Origin: Prevotellaceae bacterium
Lineage (GTDB): Bacteria > Bacteroidota > Bacteroidia > Bacteroidales > UBA932
Length of the DNA: 5,671 nt
Assembly (NCBI GenBank): GCA_031259655.1
Contig: JAIRLF010000327.1
Location: 1-5,671, forward strand
Direction: 5' to 3'
A model generated the notes under the pieces. The model ran no database searches. It worked only from the letters and a program-made list of their open reading frames with translations, and had not been told where the DNA came from. Below are positions 1 to 4,499 of this stretch, piece by piece. Every line of letters begins with the position of its first letter. The first letter of the stretch is position 1. The position numbers and the translations under genes were made by a program.

Positions 1-1
1 T

Positions 2-130
2 GCTTTCAACGGATTCGACAGGATAGACGAAAGTTGTCCGTATCCAACTCACGCTTACTACAAAAAACATCTGTTGAAAGTATATCTCCCTTCGCGAACA
101 GCGATTGTGATGAGAAAAAATCGCCCATAG
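2..130 (+). CDS. glgB: C-terminal end of probable 1,4-alpha-glucan branching enzyme (partial)
   Basis: An open frame runs in from the left edge and stops at TAG 128-130, leaving 42 residues. It contains FNGFDRIDES near its start and ends LLKVYLPSRTAIVMRK plus a short basic tail. This matches the pattern I know from the C-terminal all-beta domain of glycogen branching enzymes and related GH13 proteins: a GG(F/H)GR(I/V)D motif, a short variable strand region, then L-K-L-Y-(I/L)-P-(A/S/N)-R-T-A-(I/L)-V-L as the last strand. The enzyme forms alpha-1,6 branches in glycogen in the cytoplasm. The catalytic barrel lies outside the window, so the call rests only on this tail. Another GH13 amylase-type protein with the same C-terminal domain is the main alternative. 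The other two forward frames give no comparable match. No terminator hairpin with a T-run follows the stop. Confidence 0.55.
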   Translation, partial: AFNGFDRIDESCPYPTHAYYKKHLLKVYLPSRTAIVMRKNRP

Positions 131-140
131 GGGCTACTAG

Positions 141-169
141 AGTTAAGAACTAAAAGTTAAGAGTTAAGA
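141..169. repeat. Short direct repeat AGTTAAGA, three copies
   Basis: AGTTAAGA occurs at 141-148, 155-162 and 162-169, the last two sharing one base. The run sits just after the left-hand gene and resembles low-complexity gagttaag filler common in intergenic DNA of this phylum, as I recall. No function is indicated. Confidence 0.6.
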
Positions 170-189
170 GTTTGGCGATGCCGGCTGGT

Positions 190-216
190 AAGGGCAAAAA
201 ATCTTTTGCCCCTACA
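190..216 (-). repeat. GGGC(A)n hairpin element, copy 1 (inverted relative to copy 2)
   Basis: The arms GGGCAAAA (192-199) and TTTTGCCC (204-211) enclose a 4-base loop. Read on the minus strand, the 27-base element begins TGTAGGGGC and ends GCCCTT, the same layout as the element at 493-519. The two are therefore copies of one family in opposite orientations, about 300 bp apart. Confidence 0.7.
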
Positions 217-231
217 GCGCACGTAAGCAAC

Positions 232-263
232 AATCTAAAATCGTAAATCTAAAATCGTAAATC
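232..263. repeat. 14-bp tandem repeat, 2.3 copies
   Basis: The unit AATCTAAAATCGTA occurs perfectly at 232-245 and 246-259, followed by AATC at 260-263. It is a small AT-rich minisatellite with no visible role. Confidence 0.75.
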
Positions 264-271
264 CAAACGGC

Positions 272-328
272 AAGCCCTGAAAGGGCGTAATCAATTATTA
301 ATCGACAGATTGCGCCCTTTCAGGGCTT
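272..328 (+). repeat. Long inverted repeat / stem-loop built on GCCCTGAAAGGGC
   Basis: The left arm AAGCCCTGAAAGGGCG (272-287) is perfectly complementary to 313-328. The pairing continues inward to 292/308 with a single T-G pair at 288/312, giving a 21-bp stem and a 15-base loop. The T-G pair would be a G-U wobble only in plus-strand RNA. Each arm is also a small hairpin on its own (GCCCT-GAA-AGGGC). The same word in altered order recurs at 391-405 and 544-558. This looks like a REP-type dispersed intergenic element rather than a terminator, as no T-run follows. Confidence 0.75.
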
Positions 329-351
329 ATGGAGGCGGGGGTGATGCGTTT

Positions 352-379
352 CACAGGGCGTTGCCGGCGTTGCCCTGTG
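352..379. repeat. CACAGGGC/GCCCTGTG hairpin
   Basis: Perfect 8-bp arms at 352-359 and 372-379 enclose a 12-base GC-rich loop. It lies between the 272-328 stem-loop and the 391-405 element and seems to be part of the same composite repeat cluster. Confidence 0.65.
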
Positions 380-390
380 CTATTTTATTT

Positions 391-410
391 AGGGCTTTCA
401 GCCCTTTGAC
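391..410 (+). repeat. AGGGCTTTCAGCCCT element, left copy of an inverted pair
   Basis: AGGGCTTTCAGCCCT (391-405) is itself a hairpin (AGGGCT-TTC-AGCCCT). Together with the next five bases it is the reverse complement of 539-558 with one mismatch. The two copies bracket about 128 bp. Confidence 0.7.
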
Positions 411-455
411 TCTTGTCTGAATCGGAATTTTCGGAATTCAAATCGACGCCTTTGC

Positions 456-486
456 CCTTGCGTTCTTTGCGGTTATCGTTGCCGTG
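456..486 (+). repeat. Dispersed repeat CCTTGCGTTCTTTGCG, copy 1
   Basis: The 16-base word at 456-471 recurs exactly at 4068-4083, on the other side of two genes, and a related GTTCTTTGCGGTTA follows at 4095-4108. I interpret it as a dispersed non-coding repeat. Just upstream (422-438) the word TCGGAATT is repeated twice (422-429 and 431-438), another filler motif. Confidence 0.6.
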
Positions 487-492
487 TTCCGG

Positions 493-519
493 TGTAGGGG
501 CGAAAAATTTTTCGCCCTT
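493..519 (+). repeat. GGGCGAAAAA palindrome element, copy 2
   Basis: GGGCGAAAAA (498-507) and its complement (508-517) form a perfect 20-bp palindrome with no spacer, embedded in TGTAGG...CTT. It is the sister of the 190-216 element in opposite orientation. Confidence 0.75.
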
Positions 520-538
520 GTATCATTGGCGCATGATT

Positions 539-558
539 GTCATAGGGCTGAAAGCCCT
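539..558 (-). repeat. AGGGCTGAAAGCCCT element, right copy of the inverted pair
   Basis: AGGGCTGAAAGCCCT at 544-558 is the exact reverse complement of 391-405. The match extends to 539 with one mismatch at 543. Confidence 0.7.
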
Positions 559-615
559 TTTTGTTGCGCACAAAATTACGTCGCGCTAAGTACTTAAACA
601 CCTTTTGTCTACAGG

Positions 616-637
616 TTACACAGATGAATCTGTGTAA
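616..637. repeat. Perfect hairpin TTACACAGAT-GA-ATCTGTGTAA
   Basis: Ten-base arms at 616-625 and 628-637 are perfectly complementary around a 2-base centre. It immediately precedes the tandem array. No T-run follows on either strand, so a terminator is unlikely. Confidence 0.7.
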
Positions 638-647
638 TTTACGTCTT

Positions 648-941
648 CGCCCCTTGGGCGAAAGTCTCGCCGGAATCTCCGGGAAGGGTTCGCCCCTTGG
701 GCGAAAGTCTCGCCGAAGCTCCGGCGAGGTCTCGCCCCTTGGGCAGAGGCTTCCCTGAATCTCCGTGAGGGTTTCGCCCCTTGGGCGGAGGCTTGCCGGA
801 GCTCCGGCGAGGTCTCGCCCCTTGGGCAGAGGCTTCTCCGAATCTCAGGGAAGGTTTCGCCCCTTGGGCGAAGGCTTGCCGGAGTCTCGGCGAGGTTTTC
901 GCCCTCGGCAGAAGGCTTCCTCAGGTCTCAGGGAATGACCT
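648..941. repeat. GC-rich tandem array, seven ~42-bp units alternating in two subtypes
   Basis: The core CGCCCCTTGGGC is exact at 648, 691, 733, 775, 816 and 858, with a degenerate CGCCCTCGGC at 900. Start-to-start distances are 43, 42, 42, 41, 42 and 42. The segments between cores alternate. Units 1, 3, 5 and 7 carry a GAATCTC-like centre followed by a G/A-rich tail. Units 2, 4 and 6 carry a GCCGGAGCTCCGGC-like palindrome followed by GAGG; this palindrome is perfect at 795-808. Units 3, 5 and 7 follow the core with AGAGGCTT or AGAAGGCTT. The true period is thus about 84 bp. Each core is a small hairpin (GCCC-CTT-GGGC), and adjacent cores can also pair (866-872 with 898-904), nesting the inner palindrome. 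Indels of one base between units make a repetitive protein unlikely. It is not a CRISPR array, because the inter-core segments are related rather than unique. Confidence 0.85.
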
Positions 942-1071
942 TCAGATGAGCTTAGGATGACGACGAGCGCAACAGAAACTAAAAGTTCAATTCAAGGTAT
1001 GAAGACACGAAAGCACGCAAGTACTAAGATGTATGGATACATTCCCAAGTTCCCTCAAAGGGAGTTTTTAA

Positions 1072-2082
1072 TTAATTGATTAACGGTAGAGTTACTTTAA
1101 ATACGGTATCATTTTTTTCTATCGTTATCTTTTTTGCAGTCAGCAGAGTAAACCTTTCCTCAAGATTGGACAGTCCTATTCCGTTACAATTGGACTTGTC
1201 CAATTTTTCGTGAACCGGATTTGAAATAATCAGTTCGTCTCTATCGTTCAGCACGATTGTGATTTCCATAGTGTTGTCGCTATCTATCACATTGTGTTTT
1301 ATAACGTTTTCGACTAATGGGAGCAGCGACAGTACAGGAATCGGCAATATTTCGCGTTTTTCTTCGGGAACATCTATCAAAAAGTGGAGTTTGTTGGCGT
1401 AACGCACTTCAAACATGTAACGTAAGGCTTCCAGAAAGTTCAGTTCTTCCTTGAGACAGACAAGTCCTTTTTTATCGCTTTGCAGAATGTAGCGGAACAC
1501 TTCGGACAGTTTACGGATGTATTCTAAGGTTTGTACTGTTTTTCCCTCACGCACTAAGGCGGTTATGCTGTTGAGCGAATTGAAGAAAAAGTGCGGGTTC
1601 ACTTGCGACGACAAAGCGTTATAGCGGCTTTGCAGATTTTCGGTTTTTAATTGAGCTATCTCCAGTTCTTTGTTTTTCTGCTCGTTATACATGGTGAACA
1701 CATGCCCTGTCAATGTGCAGAGCAAACATGTTACGACAAACTGAAACAGCAAAATACCGGTAAAACAATCGATATGTTTGCTCAACACGGCAAGAGACAT
1801 AAACGCATATATCCCGTAAGCGATGATAGAAAGTAACAGCGTCTTCAACAGCCGTTTCGAGAATGTGAGAATATTCAGCCGGCGAATGTTTACTCTCAGC
1901 AATAGCCATATTAAAACACAGAAGAACAGGTATCTGCAAAAGAAAAAAGTTAAAAACTCAACGTCTTCGTATTTCGAGTGCCAGAACAAATCGTTTATAT
2001 TGGGATAAATTATAAACGCTCCCATTACAATACTCGTTATCAGAGCTGTTCTATCAGATGCAAGTTTGTTAAATAAATTCAT
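1072..2082 (-). CDS. LytS/YehU-type sensor histidine kinase (orphan in window)
   Basis: This is a membrane sensor kinase of the His_kinase (LytS/YehU) family, which phosphorylates a partner, usually a LytTR-type response regulator. From the start at 2082 the protein has 336 residues. Four hydrophobic segments lie near residues 13-33, 43-62, 79-100 and 109-130. A charged helical linker follows (about 132-158). The phosphoacceptor motif QVNPHFFFNSLNSI has its His at about residue 164. The ATP-binding part shows LLPLVENVIKHN (N-box, about 253-264) and NGIGLSNLEERF (G-box, about 300-311), and the protein ends VTLPLIN. No large extracellular domain is present, so the signal is probably sensed in the membrane. 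The frame stays open to an ATG at 2136, but a good promoter element lies at 2104-2111 inside that extension, so I prefer the ATG at 2080-2082. No response regulator is adjacent: one flank is a repeat field, the other a regulatory spacer with divergent genes. Confidence 0.9.
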   Translation of the reverse strand: MNLFNKLASDRTALITSIVMGAFIIYPNINDLFWHSKYEDVEFLTFFFCRYLFFCVLIWLLLRVNIRRLNILTFSKRLLKTLLLSIIAYGIYAFMSLAVLSKHIDCFTGILLFQFVVTCLLCTLTGHVFTMYNEQKNKELEIAQLKTENLQSRYNALSSQVNPHFFFNSLNSITALVREGKTVQTLEYIRKLSEVFRYILQSDKKGLVCLKEELNFLEALRYMFEVRYANKLHFLIDVPEEKREILPIPVLSLLPLVENVIKHNVIDSDNTMEITIVLNDRDELIISNPVHEKLDKSNCNGIGLSNLEERFTLLTAKKITIEKNDTVFKVTLPLIN

Positions 2083-2103
2083 TTCAATCTTTGTAATTTT
2101 TTG

Positions 2104-2133
2104 CAAAGGTAATCTGATTTTATGGATTATCAA
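2104..2133 (-). promoter_or_regulatory. Bacteroidota-type promoter for the histidine kinase
   Basis: On the minus strand TTG (2133-2131) is followed after 19 bases by TACCTTTG (2111-2104), matching the phylum's -33/-7 pattern TTTG...TAnnTTTG. Transcription would start near 2098, about 16 bases before the ATG at 2082. This decides the start codon. Confidence 0.65.
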
Positions 2134-2152
2134 CAATAAAAATCGTCTTTTT

Positions 2153-2195
2153 AACCACCCTTTTTTTCGCTTTTAACGTTCATTTTTTCGCTTTC
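2153..2195. promoter_or_regulatory. Imperfect 21-22-bp direct repeat, possible LytTR-type operator
   Basis: Two tandem units (2153-2174 and 2175-2195) share an AAC start and TTTTTTCGCTTT, the latter exact at 2162-2173 and 2183-2194 (offset 21). The second unit holds AACGTTCAT (2175-2183), which fits the LytTR/AgrA half-site pattern [TA][AC][CA]GTTN[AG][TG]. The matching place in the first unit fits poorly (about 5 of 9 identical to the second). The repeat lies some 20-60 bp upstream of the kinase's -33 element, a suitable place for an activator. Confidence 0.35.
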
Positions 2196-2259
2196 ACAAA
2201 GAAATCGGAATAATCAAACGATTTAATGGCGTACTTTGCATGCGGAATTATAAATATTG

Positions 2260-2292
2260 AACGTAAGTTGTACGTTATCGTTAATAGGTTTG
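2260..2292 (+). promoter_or_regulatory. Candidate promoter with upstream palindrome
   Basis: TAGGTTTG (2285-2292) fits the -7 consensus TAnnTTTG. No TTG sits at the expected spacing. Instead the inverted repeat AACGTA-N5-TACGTT (2260-2276) covers the -33 region. This would suit a regulator-dependent promoter driving the structured transcript that follows. Confidence 0.35.
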
Positions 2293-2298
2293 TTTAAA

Positions 2299-2410
2299 TT
2301 AATAGTTGATGAAAAAGTTGCCCAAAGATAAAGGTTCGGCAACGAATTGGAGAAGATAAACGTCTTCCTCCCCCATTTGACGGAAGACGTTTCTCCAATT
2401 ATCGTTTTTT
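2299..2410 (+). ncRNA. Candidate small structured RNA or leader
   Basis: If transcription starts from the TAGGTTTG box, the product would be about 110 bases long. It would contain a first stem-loop (GTTGCC 2317-2322 with GGCAAC 2338-2343) and directly after it a strong second hairpin (2345-2400) ending in a T-run. No reading frame of note lies within it. It could be an independent small RNA or the attenuated leader of the downstream ATPase gene. I recognise no known RNA family. Confidence 0.3.
2345..2410 (+). terminator. Strong bulged hairpin with T-run (intrinsic terminator-like)
   Basis: AATTGGAGAA (2345-2354) plus ACGTCTTCC (2360-2368) pair perfectly with 2382-2400 to give 19 bp, with a 5-base bulge (2355-2359) and a 13-base loop. 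Six T's follow at 2405-2410. The T-run is only on the plus strand. No plus-strand gene ends upstream, which is why a small RNA or attenuator is considered. Confidence 0.55.
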
Positions 2411-2413
2411 AGG

Positions 2414-2442
2414 TTGACACATGTAAAAATGCGGTATATTTT
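2414..2442 (+). promoter_or_regulatory. Candidate distal promoter for the ATPase subunit gene
   Basis: TTGACA (2414-2419) begins a -33-like element, and TATATTTT (2435-2442) differs by one base from TAnnTTTG, with 18 bases between TTG and TA. It lies right after the terminator hairpin and would give a leader of about 215 bases containing the 2467-2518 stem-loop. Confidence 0.3.
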
Positions 2443-2466
2443 CAATAATGTGTTATTTTGATTGGC

Positions 2467-2518
2467 AATCCTGTCATTGTTAAAGTTGTATAGCGCTTTC
2501 TTTTTCGATGGCAGGATT
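2467..2518 (+). other. Stem-loop in the leader of the ATPase subunit gene
   Basis: AATCCTGTCATTG (2467-2479) pairs with 2506-2518 over 13 positions. The two imperfect pairs are T-G (2474/2511 and 2478/2507), which become G-U wobbles in plus-strand RNA but A-C mismatches on the other strand. That bias suggests a structure acting in a plus-strand transcript. The loop is 26 bases. No T-run follows immediately. Confidence 0.4.
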
Positions 2519-2597
2519 CTATTATTTCAGAGCTTCCGTATATTTTCCACATTTACACACGATTAAAAAATATTTCGAGGAGAAGATTATTTTTTTA

Positions 2598-2605
2598 TAC
2601 TTTTG
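2598..2605 (+). promoter_or_regulatory. Candidate proximal -7 box for the ATPase subunit gene
   Basis: TACTTTTG fits TAnnTTTG and would start transcription near 2612, about 50 bases before the start codon. The -33 region has only a weak TTTCG at 2573-2577. Confidence 0.3.
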
Positions 2606-2664
2606 GGCTTTTAAATTTTATAGAACAGGATATATAATAAGTCGGAAAAAACACATAATTGCAG

Positions 2665-3984
2665 ATGGAAAAAAAAGCGTTTCAAAAAGTGTACACACAC
2701 TTGCAGGCTATAACGAAAGCCACTATAGTTGTTAAAGCACAGGGAGTTGGTAACGACGAACTTGCGATGGTCGGGAATCGTCTTGCACAGGTTGTGCGAA
2801 TTATCGGCGATATGGTTACTCTTCAAGTATTTTCGGGTACCGAAGGTATTTCTACCGATACCGAAGTAGTGTTTCTTGGCGAGCCTCCGACGCTGAACGT
2901 CAGCGACGAACTTGCCGGACGGTTTTTCGACGCATACGGTAAACCCATTGGCGGAGGCGCCGAAGTCGCCGGAGAAAAACGGGAAATCGGCGGTCCTTCG
3001 GTTAATCCCTATCGCCGTATGCAGCCGTCGGAATACATTCACACCGGTATCGCCGGTATCGACCTGAACAACGCTTTAGTGTCGGGGCAGAAAATCCCCT
3101 TCTTTGCCGACCCCGATCAGCCTTACAATCAAGTCATGGCGATGGTAGCCTTGAGAGCTAAGGTCGATAAAATCATTCTTGGCGGAATGGGGATTAGCAA
3201 CGACGATTTTCTGTATTTCAAGAAAGTTTTTGAGAATGCCGGAGCATTAGACCGCATAATATGCTTTGTGAACACCACCGAACAGCCTCCCGTCGAACGG
3301 TTGCTTATACCGGATATGGCGCTGACGGCTGCCGAATATTTTGCGGTTGACAAAAACGAACGCGTCCTTGTTCTGCTTACGGATATGACGCAATATGCCG
3401 ACGCTCTCAGTATCGTGTCGAACCGTATGGACCAGATTCCGTCGAAAGACAGTATGCCGGGTTCGCTTTACTCCGATTTGGCGAAAATCTACGAAAAAGC
3501 GGTACAATTACCCGAGGGCGGCTCGATAACGATTATCGCCGTTACTACGCTGAACGACGGAGATATCACTCATGCAGTACCCGACAACACCGGATATATC
3601 ACCGAAGGACAGTTGTTTCTACGCAAGGACAGCGACACCGGCAAGGTGATTGTCGACCCATTCCGCAGCTTGTCGCGTCTGAAACAATTGGTTATCGGAA
3701 AACAAACCCGCGAAGACCATCCGCAGGTGATGAATGCTGCGGTACGCCTGTATGCCGACGCCGCCAACGCAAAAACAAAACTCGAAAACGGTTTCGAACT
3801 GTCTGATTACGACAAGCGATGCATGGGTTTTGCAAAAGATTATTCCGAAAAACTGCTCGCTGTTGACTTGAATATCGACGCTACGGAAATGTTAGACCGC
3901 GCATGGGATTTGTTCTCCAAATATTTCGTGAAAGCGGAAGTAAGCGTCAAAAACGAATTGATGGAAAAATATTGGCGGGAATAA
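2665..3984 (+). CDS. atpB: V-type ATP synthase subunit B (complete, isolated)
   Basis: This 439-residue protein is the non-catalytic B subunit of a V/A-type rotary ATPase, which alternates with catalytic A subunits in the cytoplasmic V1 head. Family signatures are clear throughout. They include VTLQVFSGTEGI (about 51-62) in the N-terminal barrel, GGPSVNPYRRMQPSE (109-123), SGQKIPFFADPDQP (140-153) where the catalytic subunit would have a P-loop, PPVERLLIPDMALTAAEYFA (208-227), TDMTQYADAL (239-248), QIPSKDSMPGSLYSDLAKIY (257-276), PDNTGYITEGQLFLR (306-320) and DPFRSLSRLKQL (331-342). Walker A is absent, as expected. Length is normal and there is no frameshift. I chose ATG 2665 because homologues I recall begin with Met, one or two residues, then KAFQK; TTG at 2659 would add two residues. 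Subunits A, D, E, I and K are missing from both flanks, whereas B normally follows A in an operon. The symbol ntpB is also used; atpB can be confused with F-type subunit a. Confidence 0.95.
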   Translation: MEKKAFQKVYTHLQAITKATIVVKAQGVGNDELAMVGNRLAQVVRIIGDMVTLQVFSGTEGISTDTEVVFLGEPPTLNVSDELAGRFFDAYGKPIGGGAEVAGEKREIGGPSVNPYRRMQPSEYIHTGIAGIDLNNALVSGQKIPFFADPDQPYNQVMAMVALRAKVDKIILGGMGISNDDFLYFKKVFENAGALDRIICFVNTTEQPPVERLLIPDMALTAAEYFAVDKNERVLVLLTDMTQYADALSIVSNRMDQIPSKDSMPGSLYSDLAKIYEKAVQLPEGGSITIIAVTTLNDGDITHAVPDNTGYITEGQLFLRKDSDTGKVIVDPFRSLSRLKQLVIGKQTREDHPQVMNAAVRLYADAANAKTKLENGFELSDYDKRCMGFAKDYSEKLLAVDLNIDATEMLDRAWDLFSKYFVKAEVSVKNELMEKYWRE

Positions 3985-4019
3985 TTGAAAATTATGCGCG
4001 ACAGATAAATTGTCGTAAA

Positions 4020-4035
4020 ACGCAATATATTGCGT
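4020..4035. repeat. Perfect 16-bp palindrome ACGCAATATATTGCGT
   Basis: ACGCAATA (4020-4027) is followed directly by its complement (4028-4035). It lies 35 bases after the ATPase stop codon. A regulator site or part of a dispersed element is possible; no T-run follows. Confidence 0.6.
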
Positions 4036-4047
4036 CTCATCGACGAC

Positions 4048-4123
4048 ATTTTCGACAACGCCCTCAACCTTGCGTTCTTTGCGTATGCCGTTGTGTTCTT
4101 TGCGGTTAATTTTCGACAACGCC
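4048..4123. repeat. Direct repeat ATTTTCGACAACGCC flanking CTTTGCG repeats
   Basis: ATTTTCGACAACGCC is exact at 4048-4062 and 4109-4123 (offset 61). Between the copies, GTTCTTTGCG occurs at 4074-4083 and 4095-4104 (offset 21), and 4068-4083 is identical to 456-471. This is a dispersed repeat cluster. Confidence 0.7.
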
Positions 4124-4249
4124 ATAATTTACGTGGAGACCGACACTATTGACGACCATAGCATTGTCCAGTGTAGAGACGACAGTAGTTATTTTTTTGA
4201 GGGCTCAATTATTTGTAAATCACCAAATATTTTGATTATAAAAAAAGGA

Positions 4250-4274
4250 AATTTTGTTGTACACCAACAAAATT
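4250..4274. repeat. AATTTTGTTG/CAACAAAATT hairpin
   Basis: Perfect 10-bp arms at 4250-4259 and 4265-4274 enclose a 5-base loop. It is AT-rich and has no long T-run after it, so it is a weak terminator candidate at best. Confidence 0.5.
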
Positions 4275-4369
4275 CACATCCCTTAATACTATCAACACAA
4301 GATTTTTTAATATTTTTATACAAATAATTCCCCTCACAATTAGCCTGTTAAAAAAAACATTATTATTTT

Positions 4370-4402
4370 TTTGTTTTTTTCAAAAATAATACATTACCTT
4401 TG
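4370..4402 (+). promoter_or_regulatory. Bacteroidota-type promoter for the radical SAM gene
   Basis: TTTG (4370-4373) and TACCTTTG (4395-4402) are separated by 21 bases, a close match to the phylum consensus. Transcription would begin near 4409, giving a leader of about 90 bases before the ATG at 4500. The same TACCTTTG box precedes the histidine kinase. Confidence 0.7.
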
Positions 4403-4499
4403 TCTCAGAATTAAAAAAAATTAGATGTGATAAAAAAGATATACACTATTTTCTATGCTTTTACGGACTTTCGTTTAAGCCCTTTAAATAAAGTTATTT

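Larger units (their letters stand above)
131..1071. other. Gene-free, repeat-rich intergenic region
   Basis: I see no credible gene in these roughly 940 bases. The left part (141-637) is a mosaic of short direct repeats and hairpins, several present twice in opposite orientation. The right part (648-941) is a GC-rich tandem array. After the array, about 942-1071 is unstructured apart from a phrase near 1003-1020 (acacgaaagcacgcaag) that resembles the acacgaaggcacgaag-type filler I recall from many Bacteroidota spacers. No tRNA, rRNA or riboswitch was recognised. Confidence 0.75.
3985..4499. other. Intergenic spacer between ATPase subunit B and the radical SAM gene
   Basis: No convincing gene is present. 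The left half carries a 16-bp palindrome, a 15-bp direct repeat and the dispersed CCTTGCGTTCTTTGCG word. The right half is AT-rich and holds a hairpin (4250-4274) and the promoter of the next gene. Neither end shows a clear intrinsic terminator for the ATPase gene. Confidence 0.65.

Noticed and set aside
101..124. GCGATT/AATCGC inverted repeat near the end of the first gene
   Set aside because: It lies within coding sequence, has a short stem and a long loop, and no T-run follows.
561..758. 65-codon plus-strand frame running into the tandem array, giving repeated SPLG words
   Set aside because: The 42-bp period happens to equal 14 codons, but unit lengths of 43 and 41 break the frame, it starts in unrelated repeat DNA, and it stops after only part of the array.
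648..941. CRISPR array
   Set aside because: The identical part is only 12 bp, the intervening segments are related to each other in an alternating pattern rather than unique, and no cas gene is present.
1051..1069. Hairpin TCCCT-CAA-AGGGA followed by GTTTTT, a possible terminator
   Set aside because: The T-run is on the plus strand, but the adjacent gene ends here on the minus strand and no plus-strand gene is near. The stem is only 5 bp.
2231..2238. GTACTTTG as a -7 box
   Set aside because: It has one base too few between TA and TTTG, and no TTG at the right distance upstream.
2611..3042. 143-codon minus-strand frame opposite the ATPase gene
   Set aside because: It is antisense to the strongly conserved ATPase B coding sequence and shows no family signature.
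3999..4015. CGACA/TGTCG hairpin as terminator of the ATPase gene
   Set aside because: The stem is only 5 bp and no T-run follows.
4070..4327. 85-codon plus-strand frame with start in the CTTTGCG repeat
   Set aside because: Its start is TTG in dispersed repeat sequence, it has no promoter or recognisable domain, and it contains the 4250-4274 hairpin. The part after 4125 is not obviously protein-like, though a decayed gene cannot be excluded.
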